Below, one piece after another: positions 7,543-13,918 of a stretch of DNA of 13,918 bases. This DNA is from Bacteroidales bacterium UBA4866 (GTDB lineage: Bacteria > Bacteroidota > Bacteroidia > Bacteroidales > P3): positions 10,147 through 24,064 of the forward strand of contig DHDW01000008.1 in assembly GCA_002399565.1 (NCBI GenBank). Reading direction: 5' to 3'. The notes beneath the pieces were generated by a model that ran no database searches, was not told where the DNA came from, and was given only the letters and a program-made list of their open reading frames with translations. The first letter of the stretch is position 1. Every line of letters begins with the position of its first letter. The position numbers were made by a program, and so were the translations under genes.

Positions 7543-9714
7543 TTATTTATAGTATTTTCTTTTAACTTCATTGTGTTTGTTTATGTCTATATAGTCTTTT
7601 GGGTAAACAAAGAATGTATAGTTACTAATCGTTTTTTTACCTTTATTTTCTTCATAATTGTTTTCTATTTCTCCTTCTACCCATAAATAATCTGTTTTGG
7701 GGTTAAAGTCTTTTATGTCTTTAAGAGCAATGGAATAAATTATTTTTGACTTAAACTTTTCTGCTGAAATTGTGTTTGGAGTAACTGAGAATTTAATCTT
7801 GTCGTTGTTATCTTTTATTTGAATAGTGTAATCTAATGATGAAGACTCATAAGAATCATTGCAAATATATATAAATATTGAATCAGGGTTAGAATACTTA
7901 TCTATAGAGAATATTATTGGTTCATATGCTTTTTTGATAGTATAATAAATTGGTTTTGGTTTATTATTATAATCAATACAAGACCACCCAATTGCTGGGT
8001 AAGGTTCATTAAACTGCCAAAACATTGTCCCCATACAATAAGGCATTGCTCTACGATGTGCTTCAATGGCTATCTTATAGGCTTCTTGTGCTGTTGCACC
8101 TGCTTTAAAAATATAATCTTCATCATCAGAGTAGTCCCCAAACCATTGTTTTACTCTATTATCAATCAATTCAAATCCTCTTGGATGTTTTTGATGAATT
8201 GCAAATTCAGGATTTCCTTTTGAATAAGGTTTTGACATATAATCTTCAAGAGTTGAAAGAGTAGGAGGAGACTGAAATCCATATTCGCTCATAAAGCGTG
8301 GAACTTTTCTTGTGTAGGTTTCAAATATTGAATCACCCCACCATACTCCCCAATAATGGCAGTCTCCATGAGTCAGGCTTTCTTTTTCGCCCCAACCATG
8401 CAAAGGAGAAGTATGAATGTAGTTTATTGTTGGAGTATATTCTTTCACTATGTTTGGAAGTAATTCCTTAAAGAGTTTATTATAGTTTTCAACGGCAAGG
8501 GCTGTGTCTTTTACTTCCTTCTTCCATCCCCAATTATTCCAACCTTCCCAAATTTCATTATTTCCACACCATAGAGCTAAAGAAGGATGCTTAGCTATAC
8601 GTTTAACATTTTGAATTGCCTCCTCTTTAACATTTTCTAAAAAACTAGAGTCAGCAGGATATAAAGCACAAGCAAAAGGAAAGTCTTGCCATACCAAAAT
8701 CCCTAATTGATCACATTCATTATATAAAAGGCCATCACCATAATCTGAACCTCCCCAAACTCTAAGCATATTAATGCCTAATTTTTTTGCTAACCTAATT
8801 TCATCAGTATCTGTTATGCTTTGTTGTATATAATTTGCTCCCTTTACAAACATTGGTTTTCCATTAATCTTAAAATAGAAACTTTGACCAATAGAATCCT
8901 TTTCTTGAATAAGTTCAATTGTTCTAACTCCAAATACGAGATGTGCATCAATTAAATTATATCCAACATCTTTTGTTGTCATGTGATAATAATAAGTTTC
9001 CCCCATTCCATTAGGCCACCAAAGTCTTGGTTTTGCTATTTTAAAATAATGCTTATCATTTTCTATATTCAAAAGCATGTAGGCAGTATCATTTTCTATC
9101 TTTAAGGTTTGAACGTTATATTCTATTTCTATATTTTGTTTTTCTCTGCTGTCTATTTTTAAATGTTCAAATGATGGATAAAGCATTTTAGGGTACCAAT
9201 CCCAACCAAAAAGATATTGAGGATAGCGATTAATTACTCTTTTTTCAGAAGCAAGTGTATTATACTTATTATTATTGTAATTAAGTGAATGATATATAGG
9301 AGTATAGTCAACTCTTAATTTATTATTGCCTTTTTTTAATAAATCATGGATATTTACCTCATATGTCCTAAATCCATTATTTGTTTCTAATACTAATATA
9401 TCATTCAAATAAAACTTTGCAGGGCCAATTATTTTATGGACATAAAGGTAAATATTTCTATTTTTAAGGTGCTTACTTTCAATAAAAAAATCTTTATTAT
9501 AAGACCATGCAACAGTATCTAAAAAACTATATTTTTTTTCATTTGTTCCAATGAACATTTTAGTAGACTTATTTGGGTAAAGCATTAATAAATCTTTTTC
9601 TTCTAACAAACTTTTGTTCCCCAAAAAAATATTAAATAAGTTATCATCTTCTACTTGAGAAAATAAATTAAAAGACAATGTTATAAGAAAAAGAATGGGT
9701 ATAAGTTTTTTCAT
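7543..9714 (-). CDS. GH2 family beta-mannosidase, secreted
   Basis: Likely beta-mannosidase removing terminal beta-linked mannose, for example the core Man-beta-1,4-GlcNAc of N-glycans. 723 aa with a signal peptide (MKKLIPILFLITLSFNLFSQ). The N-terminal beta-sandwich ends near YLFGWDWYP (168-175), a second sandwich carries KPRLWWPNGMGE (228-239), and the barrel starts near KINGKPMFVKGANYI (282-296). The acid/base is Glu387 in LWCGNNE and the nucleophile is Glu477 in RFMSEYGFQS. GTMFWQFNEPYPAIGWS (562-578) is a late barrel motif. It is shorter than most beta-mannosidases (about 820-870 aa): the second sandwich and the loop after GANYI look trimmed, and the usual WDWGP reads WDWYP. Both catalytic residues remain, so it is probably active. 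It is 1 bp from the GH92 gene, which suggests translational coupling. Other GH2 activities are less likely given CGNNE and SEYGFQS. Confidence 0.9.
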   Translation of the reverse strand: MKKLIPILFLITLSFNLFSQVEDDNLFNIFLGNKSLLEEKDLLMLYPNKSTKMFIGTNEKKYSFLDTVAWSYNKDFFIESKHLKNRNIYLYVHKIIGPAKFYLNDILVLETNNGFRTYEVNIHDLLKKGNNKLRVDYTPIYHSLNYNNNKYNTLASEKRVINRYPQYLFGWDWYPKMLYPSFEHLKIDSREKQNIEIEYNVQTLKIENDTAYMLLNIENDKHYFKIAKPRLWWPNGMGETYYYHMTTKDVGYNLIDAHLVFGVRTIELIQEKDSIGQSFYFKINGKPMFVKGANYIQQSITDTDEIRLAKKLGINMLRVWGGSDYGDGLLYNECDQLGILVWQDFPFACALYPADSSFLENVKEEAIQNVKRIAKHPSLALWCGNNEIWEGWNNWGWKKEVKDTALAVENYNKLFKELLPNIVKEYTPTINYIHTSPLHGWGEKESLTHGDCHYWGVWWGDSIFETYTRKVPRFMSEYGFQSPPTLSTLEDYMSKPYSKGNPEFAIHQKHPRGFELIDNRVKQWFGDYSDDEDYIFKAGATAQEAYKIAIEAHRRAMPYCMGTMFWQFNEPYPAIGWSCIDYNNKPKPIYYTIKKAYEPIIFSIDKYSNPDSIFIYICNDSYESSSLDYTIQIKDNNDKIKFSVTPNTISAEKFKSKIIYSIALKDIKDFNPKTDYLWVEGEIENNYEENKGKKTISNYTFFVYPKDYIDINKHNEVKRKYYK

Positions 9715-9766
9715 TTTTAAAGATATTTTAATCCTAACTTTTAGTTTTTCGCTTTTAGCTTTTCAC
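9715..9766 (-). other. A-rich spacer with short internal repeats
   Basis: This 52-bp gap between the ROK kinase and beta-mannosidase genes reads on the minus strand as loosely repeated GAAAAGC, TAAAAGC, GAAAAAC, TAAAAGT steps. It then runs into TATCTTTA a few bases before the ATG, one mismatch from the TAnnTTTG box. It could add a weak internal promoter or simply be an A-rich leader for the mannosidase gene. Confidence 0.3.
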
Positions 9767-10726
9767 TTAATAAGTAAGTGCTGCTGCTCCTAAAATGGCT
9801 GCTGTGTTTTCGTCTAAGTGAGATATTTCTAAGTCAATTTTGTTTTGAAAGACTACAAAAAGACTTTCTTCAAAATATTTCTTTAAAGGGTTCATTAATA
9901 AATCTCCTGCCTTTGTTAGCCCACCAAAAATAAAAATCTTTTCAGGTGAAGTAACTGCAACAGCATTTGCCATTCCTATTGCGAGCATCTTTGCAGTTAT
10001 TTCAAAACATTTCAAGGCTAGTTCATCTCCATTTATGGCTGCATTATAGATTGTTTTACCTCCAATGTTTTCTTGAGTTATTTCTCTTAAAGATGATTCT
10101 GTTTTAGTATTGTTAATTAACTCTAATGCTGTTTTTCTTAATCCTGTTACAGAAGAATAGGTTTCAACGCATCCTCTTCTGCCGCATCCACACATTCTTC
10201 CTTCAGGTTGAACAATGGTATGACCAACCTCTCCAGCAAAGCCATCAAATCCATAAACTATCTTACCATCAACAACAATTCCACTTCCAACTCCTGTCCC
10301 TAAGGTTATCATTATGAAATTCTTTATTCCCTTTGCTCCTCCATAAATCATTTCCCCAATGGCTGCAGCATTAGCATCATTAGTTAAAGTTACTTTTAAA
10401 TCATATCCTTTTCCCTTTAGCTTTGTTTCAATGTATTCCTTAACAGGGATAATTCCATGAAATTTCAGGTTAGGAGCATGTTCAATTGTTCCGTTATAGT
10501 AATTCCCATTTGGAGCACCTATCCCAACTCCTTTAAGAAGAGATTTATCTTCGCATCTTTCAATTAATAGAATAATATGCTTAACAATTTCATCGAGATA
10601 GTTTTCGACAATATCAAAATCTTTTGTGGAAATGGAGGTAGTGGAAATTATATTCCCTTTTTCGTCAACTAATCCAAAACCAGTATTTGTTCCTCCTATG
10701 TCAATTCCAATAGAATAGTTTTTCAT
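9767..10726 (-). CDS. ROK family sugar kinase
   Basis: 319 aa, full length for a ROK kinase, which phosphorylates hexoses or amino-hexoses with ATP in the cytoplasm. It has the N-terminal phosphate loop DIGGTNTG (9-16), TNDANAAA with catalytic Asp117 (115-122), the ROK signature around TLGTGVGSGI (141-150), EVGH (166-169), and the zinc-binding CGCGRRGCVE (179-188), with His169, Cys179, Cys181 and Cys186 as expected ligands. There is no DNA-binding domain, so it is a kinase and not a NagC/XylR-type regulator. The start is 6 bp after dapB and the mannosidase genes follow, so mannose, glucose or N-acetylmannosamine are plausible substrates. Sequence alone does not separate glucokinase, mannokinase and fructokinase, so I give no symbol. 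Confidence 0.93.
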   Translation of the reverse strand: MKNYSIGIDIGGTNTGFGLVDEKGNIISTTSISTKDFDIVENYLDEIVKHIILLIERCEDKSLLKGVGIGAPNGNYYNGTIEHAPNLKFHGIIPVKEYIETKLKGKGYDLKVTLTNDANAAAIGEMIYGGAKGIKNFIMITLGTGVGSGIVVDGKIVYGFDGFAGEVGHTIVQPEGRMCGCGRRGCVETYSSVTGLRKTALELINNTKTESSLREITQENIGGKTIYNAAINGDELALKCFEITAKMLAIGMANAVAVTSPEKIFIFGGLTKAGDLLMNPLKKYFEESLFVVFQNKIDLEISHLDENTAAILGAAALTY

Positions 10727-10732
10727 AACTTT

Positions 10733-11443
10733 TTATTTTATTAAATCCTTCATCCCATAAAATCCTGTTTTACCTTTCATAAATTCTGCTGCCAAAACAG
10801 CTCCCAAGGCAAAACCTTTGCGATTATGAGCTTGATGAGTAATAATTATATCATCAACTTCCGAAGAATAAGTTACACTGTGAGTTCCCGAAACCTCTCC
10901 AATTCTTTGTGCTGTTACATTAATTATATTGGACTTCTCATCCTCGCAATTCAACTCCCAATTTGTTTTCCTGTCCAAATTGTCAATAATGGTTTCTGCC
11001 AAAGTAATTGCTGTACCACTTGGAGCATCAAGCTTATGAACATGATGAATCTCTTCAATAGAAACATCGTAGGAGGGTTGAGCATTCATTAAAATGGCAA
11101 GTTGTTCATTAATCTTATTGAAAATAGACATTCCAATGCTAAAATTGGATGCTACAAATAAGCCTTTTTGTTCTTGATTTGCCAAATCCCTAAACTCATT
11201 CAGCCTTCCATACCAACCTGTTGTCCCAACAACAATTGGAATATTACGATTAAAGCAAGCAACAATATTATCAACCACAGTGTATGGAGAAGAAAAATCA
11301 ATTGCAACGTCAATTTCTTTTACATCCAAATTATCCCAATCTTCTTCTTTGTCAATTACATGTGCAATATTGTGATTCCTTAATAGAGCAATATCTTCAA
11401 TCATTTTGCCCATTTTTCCATAACCAATAAGTAGGATATTCAT
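10733..11443 (-). CDS. dapB: 4-hydroxy-tetrahydrodipicolinate reductase DapB
   Basis: Cytoplasmic NAD(P)H-dependent enzyme of the diaminopimelate / lysine pathway that reduces hydroxy-tetrahydrodipicolinate. 236 aa, slightly short against the usual 240-275. It shows the Rossmann nucleotide loop GYGKMGKMIE (7-16), VVGTTGW (71-77), and the family signature EIHHVHKLDAPSGTA (131-145), with catalytic His133/His134 and Lys137 and the substrate-binding SGTA. It heads the minus-strand unit: a promoter box lies about 33 bp upstream, and the ROK kinase starts 6 bp after its stop. Placement with mannosidases is unusual for a peptidoglycan / lysine gene. No frameshift is visible. Confidence 0.96.
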   Translation of the reverse strand: MNILLIGYGKMGKMIEDIALLRNHNIAHVIDKEEDWDNLDVKEIDVAIDFSSPYTVVDNIVACFNRNIPIVVGTTGWYGRLNEFRDLANQEQKGLFVASNFSIGMSIFNKINEQLAILMNAQPSYDVSIEEIHHVHKLDAPSGTAITLAETIIDNLDRKTNWELNCEDEKSNIINVTAQRIGEVSGTHSVTYSSEVDDIIITHQAHNRKGFALGAVLAAEFMKGKTGFYGMKDLIK

Positions 11444-11476
11444 AAAGCTAACTTTGTTTTAATTAAATATAACAAG

Positions 11477-11484
11477 CAAAAATA
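11477..11484 (-). promoter_or_regulatory. Bacteroidota-type -7 promoter box for the dapB unit
   Basis: On the minus strand this reads TATTTTTG, matching TAnnTTTG, and is followed by C as in many such promoters. It ends 33 bp before the dapB ATG at 11443, giving a leader of roughly 25-28 nt. I see no convincing TTTG-type -33 element at 19-21 bp; the nearest, in CATTTG, is too close. It probably drives dapB through the MFS gene. Confidence 0.5.
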
Positions 11485-11627
11485 CAAAAACAAATGAGAA
11501 TATTTAAATACTTGAGTTGAAAAAGTGATATAAAACAATATAATTGATAATGAAGAGTAAAAAATATGAGATTAATTGTACATAAATTTTTGACAAAATA
11601 GAGCGTCTTTATGTGTAAATAACATTT

Positions 11628-11753
11628 AGGACTAATTAGTAATCTGTCAACCTTAATTAGGACTAATTAAACCTTATTTTTAACTCGCCAAACCTTATTT
11701 AGAAGTGAAAATATCGCTTATCAATCTTATTAAACTTCGTTTTTATCTCCAAT
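11628..11753. repeat. Degenerate 21-bp tandem repeats next to array C
   Basis: AACCTTAATTAG (11649), AACCTTATTTTT (11670) and AACCTTATTTAG (11691) recur every 21 bp, with weaker copies at 11628 (AGGACTAATTAG) and 11733 (AACTTCGTTTTT). Superimposed are a 13-bp direct repeat TTAGGACTAATTA (11626-11638 and 11657-11669) and an 18-bp dyad, TTAATTAG-GA-CTAATTAA (11653-11670). The block ends where array C begins. It may be a decayed array of the same general kind, but it lacks the GC centre and its period is 21, not 22. Confidence 0.5.
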
Positions 11754-11897
11754 TCATGGCATCATGTTCTCGGAATCATGGCATGATTTTCTCCAATTCA
11801 TGCCATGAATTCCTTAATATCATGCCATGATTCCGACCAATTCATGGCATGATTCCGAGTAATTCATGCCATGAATTCAAAAACATCATGCCATGAT
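11751..11897. repeat. Array C: seven tandem 22-bp dyad units
   Basis: TCATGGCAT or TCATGCCAT occurs seven times with centres at 11759, 11781, 11803, 11825, 11847, 11869 and 11891, every step exactly 22 bp. Most units are perfect dyads around a single base: AATCATG-G-CATGATT (unit 2), AATTCATG-C-CATGAATT (units 3 and 6) and ATCATG-C-CATGAT (units 4 and 7). Units 1 and 5 are imperfect. Arms switch between an ATCATG and an ATTCATG form, often on both sides at once. Central bases run G G C C G C C. A G unit can pair with a neighbouring C unit as an 11-bp stem with an 11-nt loop. The DNA between cores is variable but often begins TTCC or TTCT. It lies downstream of the OmpA-like gene and upstream of dapB, both on the minus strand. 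Confidence 0.92.
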
Positions 11898-12000
11898 ACT
11901 AACATCAACTCCCTATTTAAATACTTTTAAACAGGCTTTAGTGACATTAAAATAGCTATTAATTAGATTTTTACAAGGAAAAAATTCAAGGAAAAGACGT

Positions 12001-12038
12001 AAGAATTTTCAAATAAGATAAACACATCGAAAATTCTT
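12001..12038 (-). terminator. Possible weak terminator hairpin after the OmpA-like gene
   Basis: AAGAATTTTC (12001-12010) and GAAAATTCTT (12029-12038) are perfect 10-bp reverse complements with an 18-nt loop. The hairpin starts 3 bp after the stop codon of the minus-strand gene ending at 12042, where a terminator would be expected. The stem is AT-rich and the following minus-strand sequence has only short T runs, so it may be weak or may instead be an mRNA 3' end stabiliser. Confidence 0.4.
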
Positions 12039-12041
12039 GTT

Positions 12042-13918
12042 TTATTTTCTGATTTCAATTAGACGAATTTCTATTCTTCTTTCATACATGGCATCTATCT
12101 TGTAAATAGATTTTCTTCTTTCTATTGCATTCTTGGGGTTTTCGCTTTTGCTTTCCAATTTACCCATTGCAAGAGTTTTAATGTTTAGATAAGGGAGATT
12201 GTCGTTTGCTTTGTTGGAAAGGAATGGTTTTAGTTTTGCATCGTTCCACTTACTTATATAATTTATTATGGTTCCAATTCTTCTTTCTGAAAGGGCATAG
12301 TTATACATATTATTATGTAGTGAAGAAGAATAGCCAATTATTGAAATATCTATCTTTTCTCCTGAAAGAAGTTTTTGATAAAGATAATCGCACATATGAT
12401 TAAGTTTATTCATTCCTTTATCAATGTGGATTTGGAAGAAGTTTTCAAAGCTGTCTATAATAATGTTTTCGGTTGAATCATTAATATAACGAGTGGCTTC
12501 AGCCTTATAGATATTGCTCATTGATTTATATTCCTTATAGCACTCTTGATAATCTATATTTGTTGTTGTGGAGTTGGAGTTAGGGTTTGGTTGGTCATTG
12601 TGAAAGAAGAGTTGAAGAGGAAGATCAAAGACAGGGGAGAAGTTAGTTTTGTTTTTAATTTCTTCCATAGTTGATACTTCTGGCATTCCAGCTATTTCAA
12701 ACCTATAAATATCATTGCAGCAAGTTTTATTATTGTTGGCATAAGAGCCTTCTCTGTTTGAAGTAAGGTATCCTTTTTCTTCGGGTTCAACAATGACTGG
12801 GAAAATGTCATTTGCTGGAGAATTAATAGGTTGAAGTAAGTTTTGGGGATTAGTCCAACGTGTTGCCCAACCTTCCGATTGAAATATATCATAACCTCCA
12901 AAACCTAAATGATAATTGGATGAGAAATAAAGCGAATTATCTTTAATAGAATAGAATGGAGTTATTTCATCTCCTTCAGTATTAATGGTTGGTCCAAGAT
13001 TAATTACCTCATTTTCCTTTCCATCCAAAACATAGTAGTAAAGGTCGTAGCCTCCATAGCCTCCTTCTCGGTTTGAAGAAAAATAAAGTATTTTCTCGTT
13101 ATTATATATCCCAATATTAGGTTGAGTATTGTTAAATCCTTTAAGATTAATCTTTTTATTTAGCTTTTTAGCCTTCTGATATTTGCCATCTTTTAAAACA
13201 GATGAATAAATATAACATTTTTCATTATCGTAAGAACTGCAAAGAGTGAAATAGGCTGATTTATCTAAAATATCAAAACTTATATTTGTAATATTTCTTT
13301 TCCTTTTATTGATTTCTTCTATGTCGTAATGTTTTGCCAGAGAGTGAGAGTTGGAGTCAATTGTGCTTGTGTAAATTTGTTGATACATATCTTTGTAATA
13401 TGTTATATTGTCTTCAACAATCTTTTTGTAATCAATGTTTGTAAGAAAAAGGATTGAGTCATTTAAAACAAAATGAGATGTTTGAGAGGATTCATTATTT
13501 ACATTCTTCCCAAGATTTTCAACACTGTTCCCATACACAAGTTTATTATTATCAATAATCCAATCAATTTCTTTTAATTTATGTTTGGCTTTTTGAATGA
13601 TGTTGGGGTCTTGAGCTTTAATTAAAAGACTATCTAATATTTCCTTTGCCGAAAAAAGATTACCATTAGAAATAGAAACTTCAGCTAAATTAAGGTGAAG
13701 AAAAGGAAAGTCTTTAATTAAATCATTTGTGTCGTTTTCGGTGAAGACTTTTTGATAGTAAAATTCTGCTTTATCGTAATCTTTCATTACTCTGCAAGCC
13801 TCTCCACATTTATAAAATAGCCTTAAAGGAGTTTTGAAAAACTTTCTTGCTGTTATGTATTGTTTAAGTGCCATTTCATATTCCCCTTGCTCCATTAATA
13901 TATCTCCCTCTTTCTCAT
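12042..13918 (-). CDS. TPR / PD40 / OmpA-like envelope protein, 5' end missing
   Basis: Partial gene: the frame stays open through the ATG at 13895 to the window edge (seven more residues, EKEGDIL), giving at least 624 aa without signal peptide or lipobox. The true start is outside. Numbered from Met at 13895, tetratricopeptide-like helices fill about 1-115. PD40 / WD40-like beta-propeller repeats are at about 265-400 (ILYFSSNREGGYGGYDLYY, SLYFSSNYHLGFGGYDIFQ, GYLTSNREG). A linker carries LQLFFHNDQPNPNS (427-440), and an OmpA-like C-terminal domain spans about 500-617 (IIGYSSSLHNNMYNYALSERR, then YERRIEI). This architecture is common in Bacteroidota outer-membrane-associated proteins, including PorE-like components of type IX secretion; I cannot say it is PorE. 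The aspartate that binds diaminopimelate in classical OmpA (GHTD) is serine here (GYSS), while the arginine side (SERR, ERRIEI) is kept. Role probably structural or peptidoglycan-linked. Confidence 0.88.
   Translation of the reverse strand, partial: EKEGDILMEQGEYEMALKQYITARKFFKTPLRLFYKCGEACRVMKDYDKAEFYYQKVFTENDTNDLIKDFPFLHLNLAEVSISNGNLFSAKEILDSLLIKAQDPNIIQKAKHKLKEIDWIIDNNKLVYGNSVENLGKNVNNESSQTSHFVLNDSILFLTNIDYKKIVEDNITYYKDMYQQIYTSTIDSNSHSLAKHYDIEEINKRKRNITNISFDILDKSAYFTLCSSYDNEKCYIYSSVLKDGKYQKAKKLNKKINLKGFNNTQPNIGIYNNEKILYFSSNREGGYGGYDLYYYVLDGKENEVINLGPTINTEGDEITPFYSIKDNSLYFSSNYHLGFGGYDIFQSEGWATRWTNPQNLLQPINSPANDIFPVIVEPEEKGYLTSNREGSYANNNKTCCNDIYRFEIAGMPEVSTMEEIKNKTNFSPVFDLPLQLFFHNDQPNPNSNSTTTNIDYQECYKEYKSMSNIYKAEATRYINDSTENIIIDSFENFFQIHIDKGMNKLNHMCDYLYQKLLSGEKIDISIIGYSSSLHNNMYNYALSERRIGTIINYISKWNDAKLKPFLSNKANDNLPYLNIKTLAMGKLESKSENPKNAIERRKSIYKIDAMYERRIEIRLIEIRK

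Larger units (their letters stand above)
11485..12041. other. Intergenic region with repeat arrays, no gene
   Basis: About 560 bp between the dapB promoter and the stop of the OmpA-like gene. I find no credible coding frame. It holds a degenerate 21-bp array (11628-11753), the seven-unit 22-bp array C (11751-11897) and an AT-rich 10-bp hairpin (12001-12038). A 13-bp direct repeat, TATTTAAATACTT, occurs at 11501-11513 and 11914-11926 and brackets both arrays. A 7-bp inverted pair ACATAAA (11580-11586) / TTTATGT (11608-11614) and a 9-bp direct repeat CAAGGAAAA (11974-11982, 11987-11995) are also present. Confidence 0.7.

Noticed and set aside
7542..7571. Upstream ATG for the GH92 gene (994 aa)
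   Set aside because: It would add ten residues before an otherwise standard signal peptide and overlap the upstream gene. The ATG at 7541 is 1 bp after the preceding stop.
9767..10726. ROK transcriptional repressor (NagC/Mlc type)
   Set aside because: No N-terminal helix-turn-helix; the protein begins directly with the DIGGTNTG phosphate loop.
11751..11897. CRISPR array
   Set aside because: The period is 22 bp with 9-17 bp cores. CRISPR repeats are about 24-40 bp with spacers of similar length, and no cas gene is present.

Overview
The window looks like a chromosomal segment of an AT-rich Bacteroidota, most likely in or near the order Bacteroidales. Four things point there: start-proximal promoter boxes of the TAnnTTTG type, no Shine-Dalgarno-like leaders, a TPR / PD40 / OmpA-like envelope protein of the type common in that phylum, and a GH92 plus GH2 exo-mannosidase pair. 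I see no tRNA, rRNA, insertion sequence, phage gene or CRISPR array. The genus cannot be told from the sequence alone.

Layout. Bases 1-375 are non-coding, with a short 22-bp-period repeat array (array A, 1-88) and a promoter box directly before dnaB. On the + strand, dnaB (replicative helicase, 376-1914) is followed after 9 bp by a secreted protein of unknown function (1924-3186) that I read as a class I glutamine-amidotransferase-like or ThuA-like fold. Array B (3191-3300) fills the convergent gap. Five minus-strand genes then read leftwards from a promoter near 11480: dapB, a ROK-family sugar kinase, a secreted GH2 beta-mannosidase, a secreted GH92 alpha-mannosidase and an MFS transporter. 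They are spaced 6, 52, 1 and 49 bp apart and look like one operon. Upstream of dapB is about 600 bp of non-coding DNA with a degenerate 21-bp array and a seven-unit 22-bp array (array C, 11751-11897). The right edge holds the 3' part of a TPR / PD40 / OmpA-like outer-membrane-associated protein gene on the minus strand, whose 5' end lies outside the window.

How the genes fit together. The two mannosidases have signal peptides and together could trim alpha-mannose and the beta-linked core mannose from N-glycan or mannan-type glycans. The MFS protein could import the released sugar and the ROK kinase could phosphorylate it. The lysine / diaminopimelate gene dapB at the head of this unit is unexpected. 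No SusC/SusD pair or regulator is present.

Most interesting signal. Three separate intergenic arrays (A, B, C) have different sequences but the same design. Units repeat at exactly 22 bp centre to centre. Each unit is a full or partial dyad around a single G or C, with central pentamer [T/C]G[G/C]C[A/G]. Arm sequence is shared within an array but differs between arrays. No feature type I know explains this.
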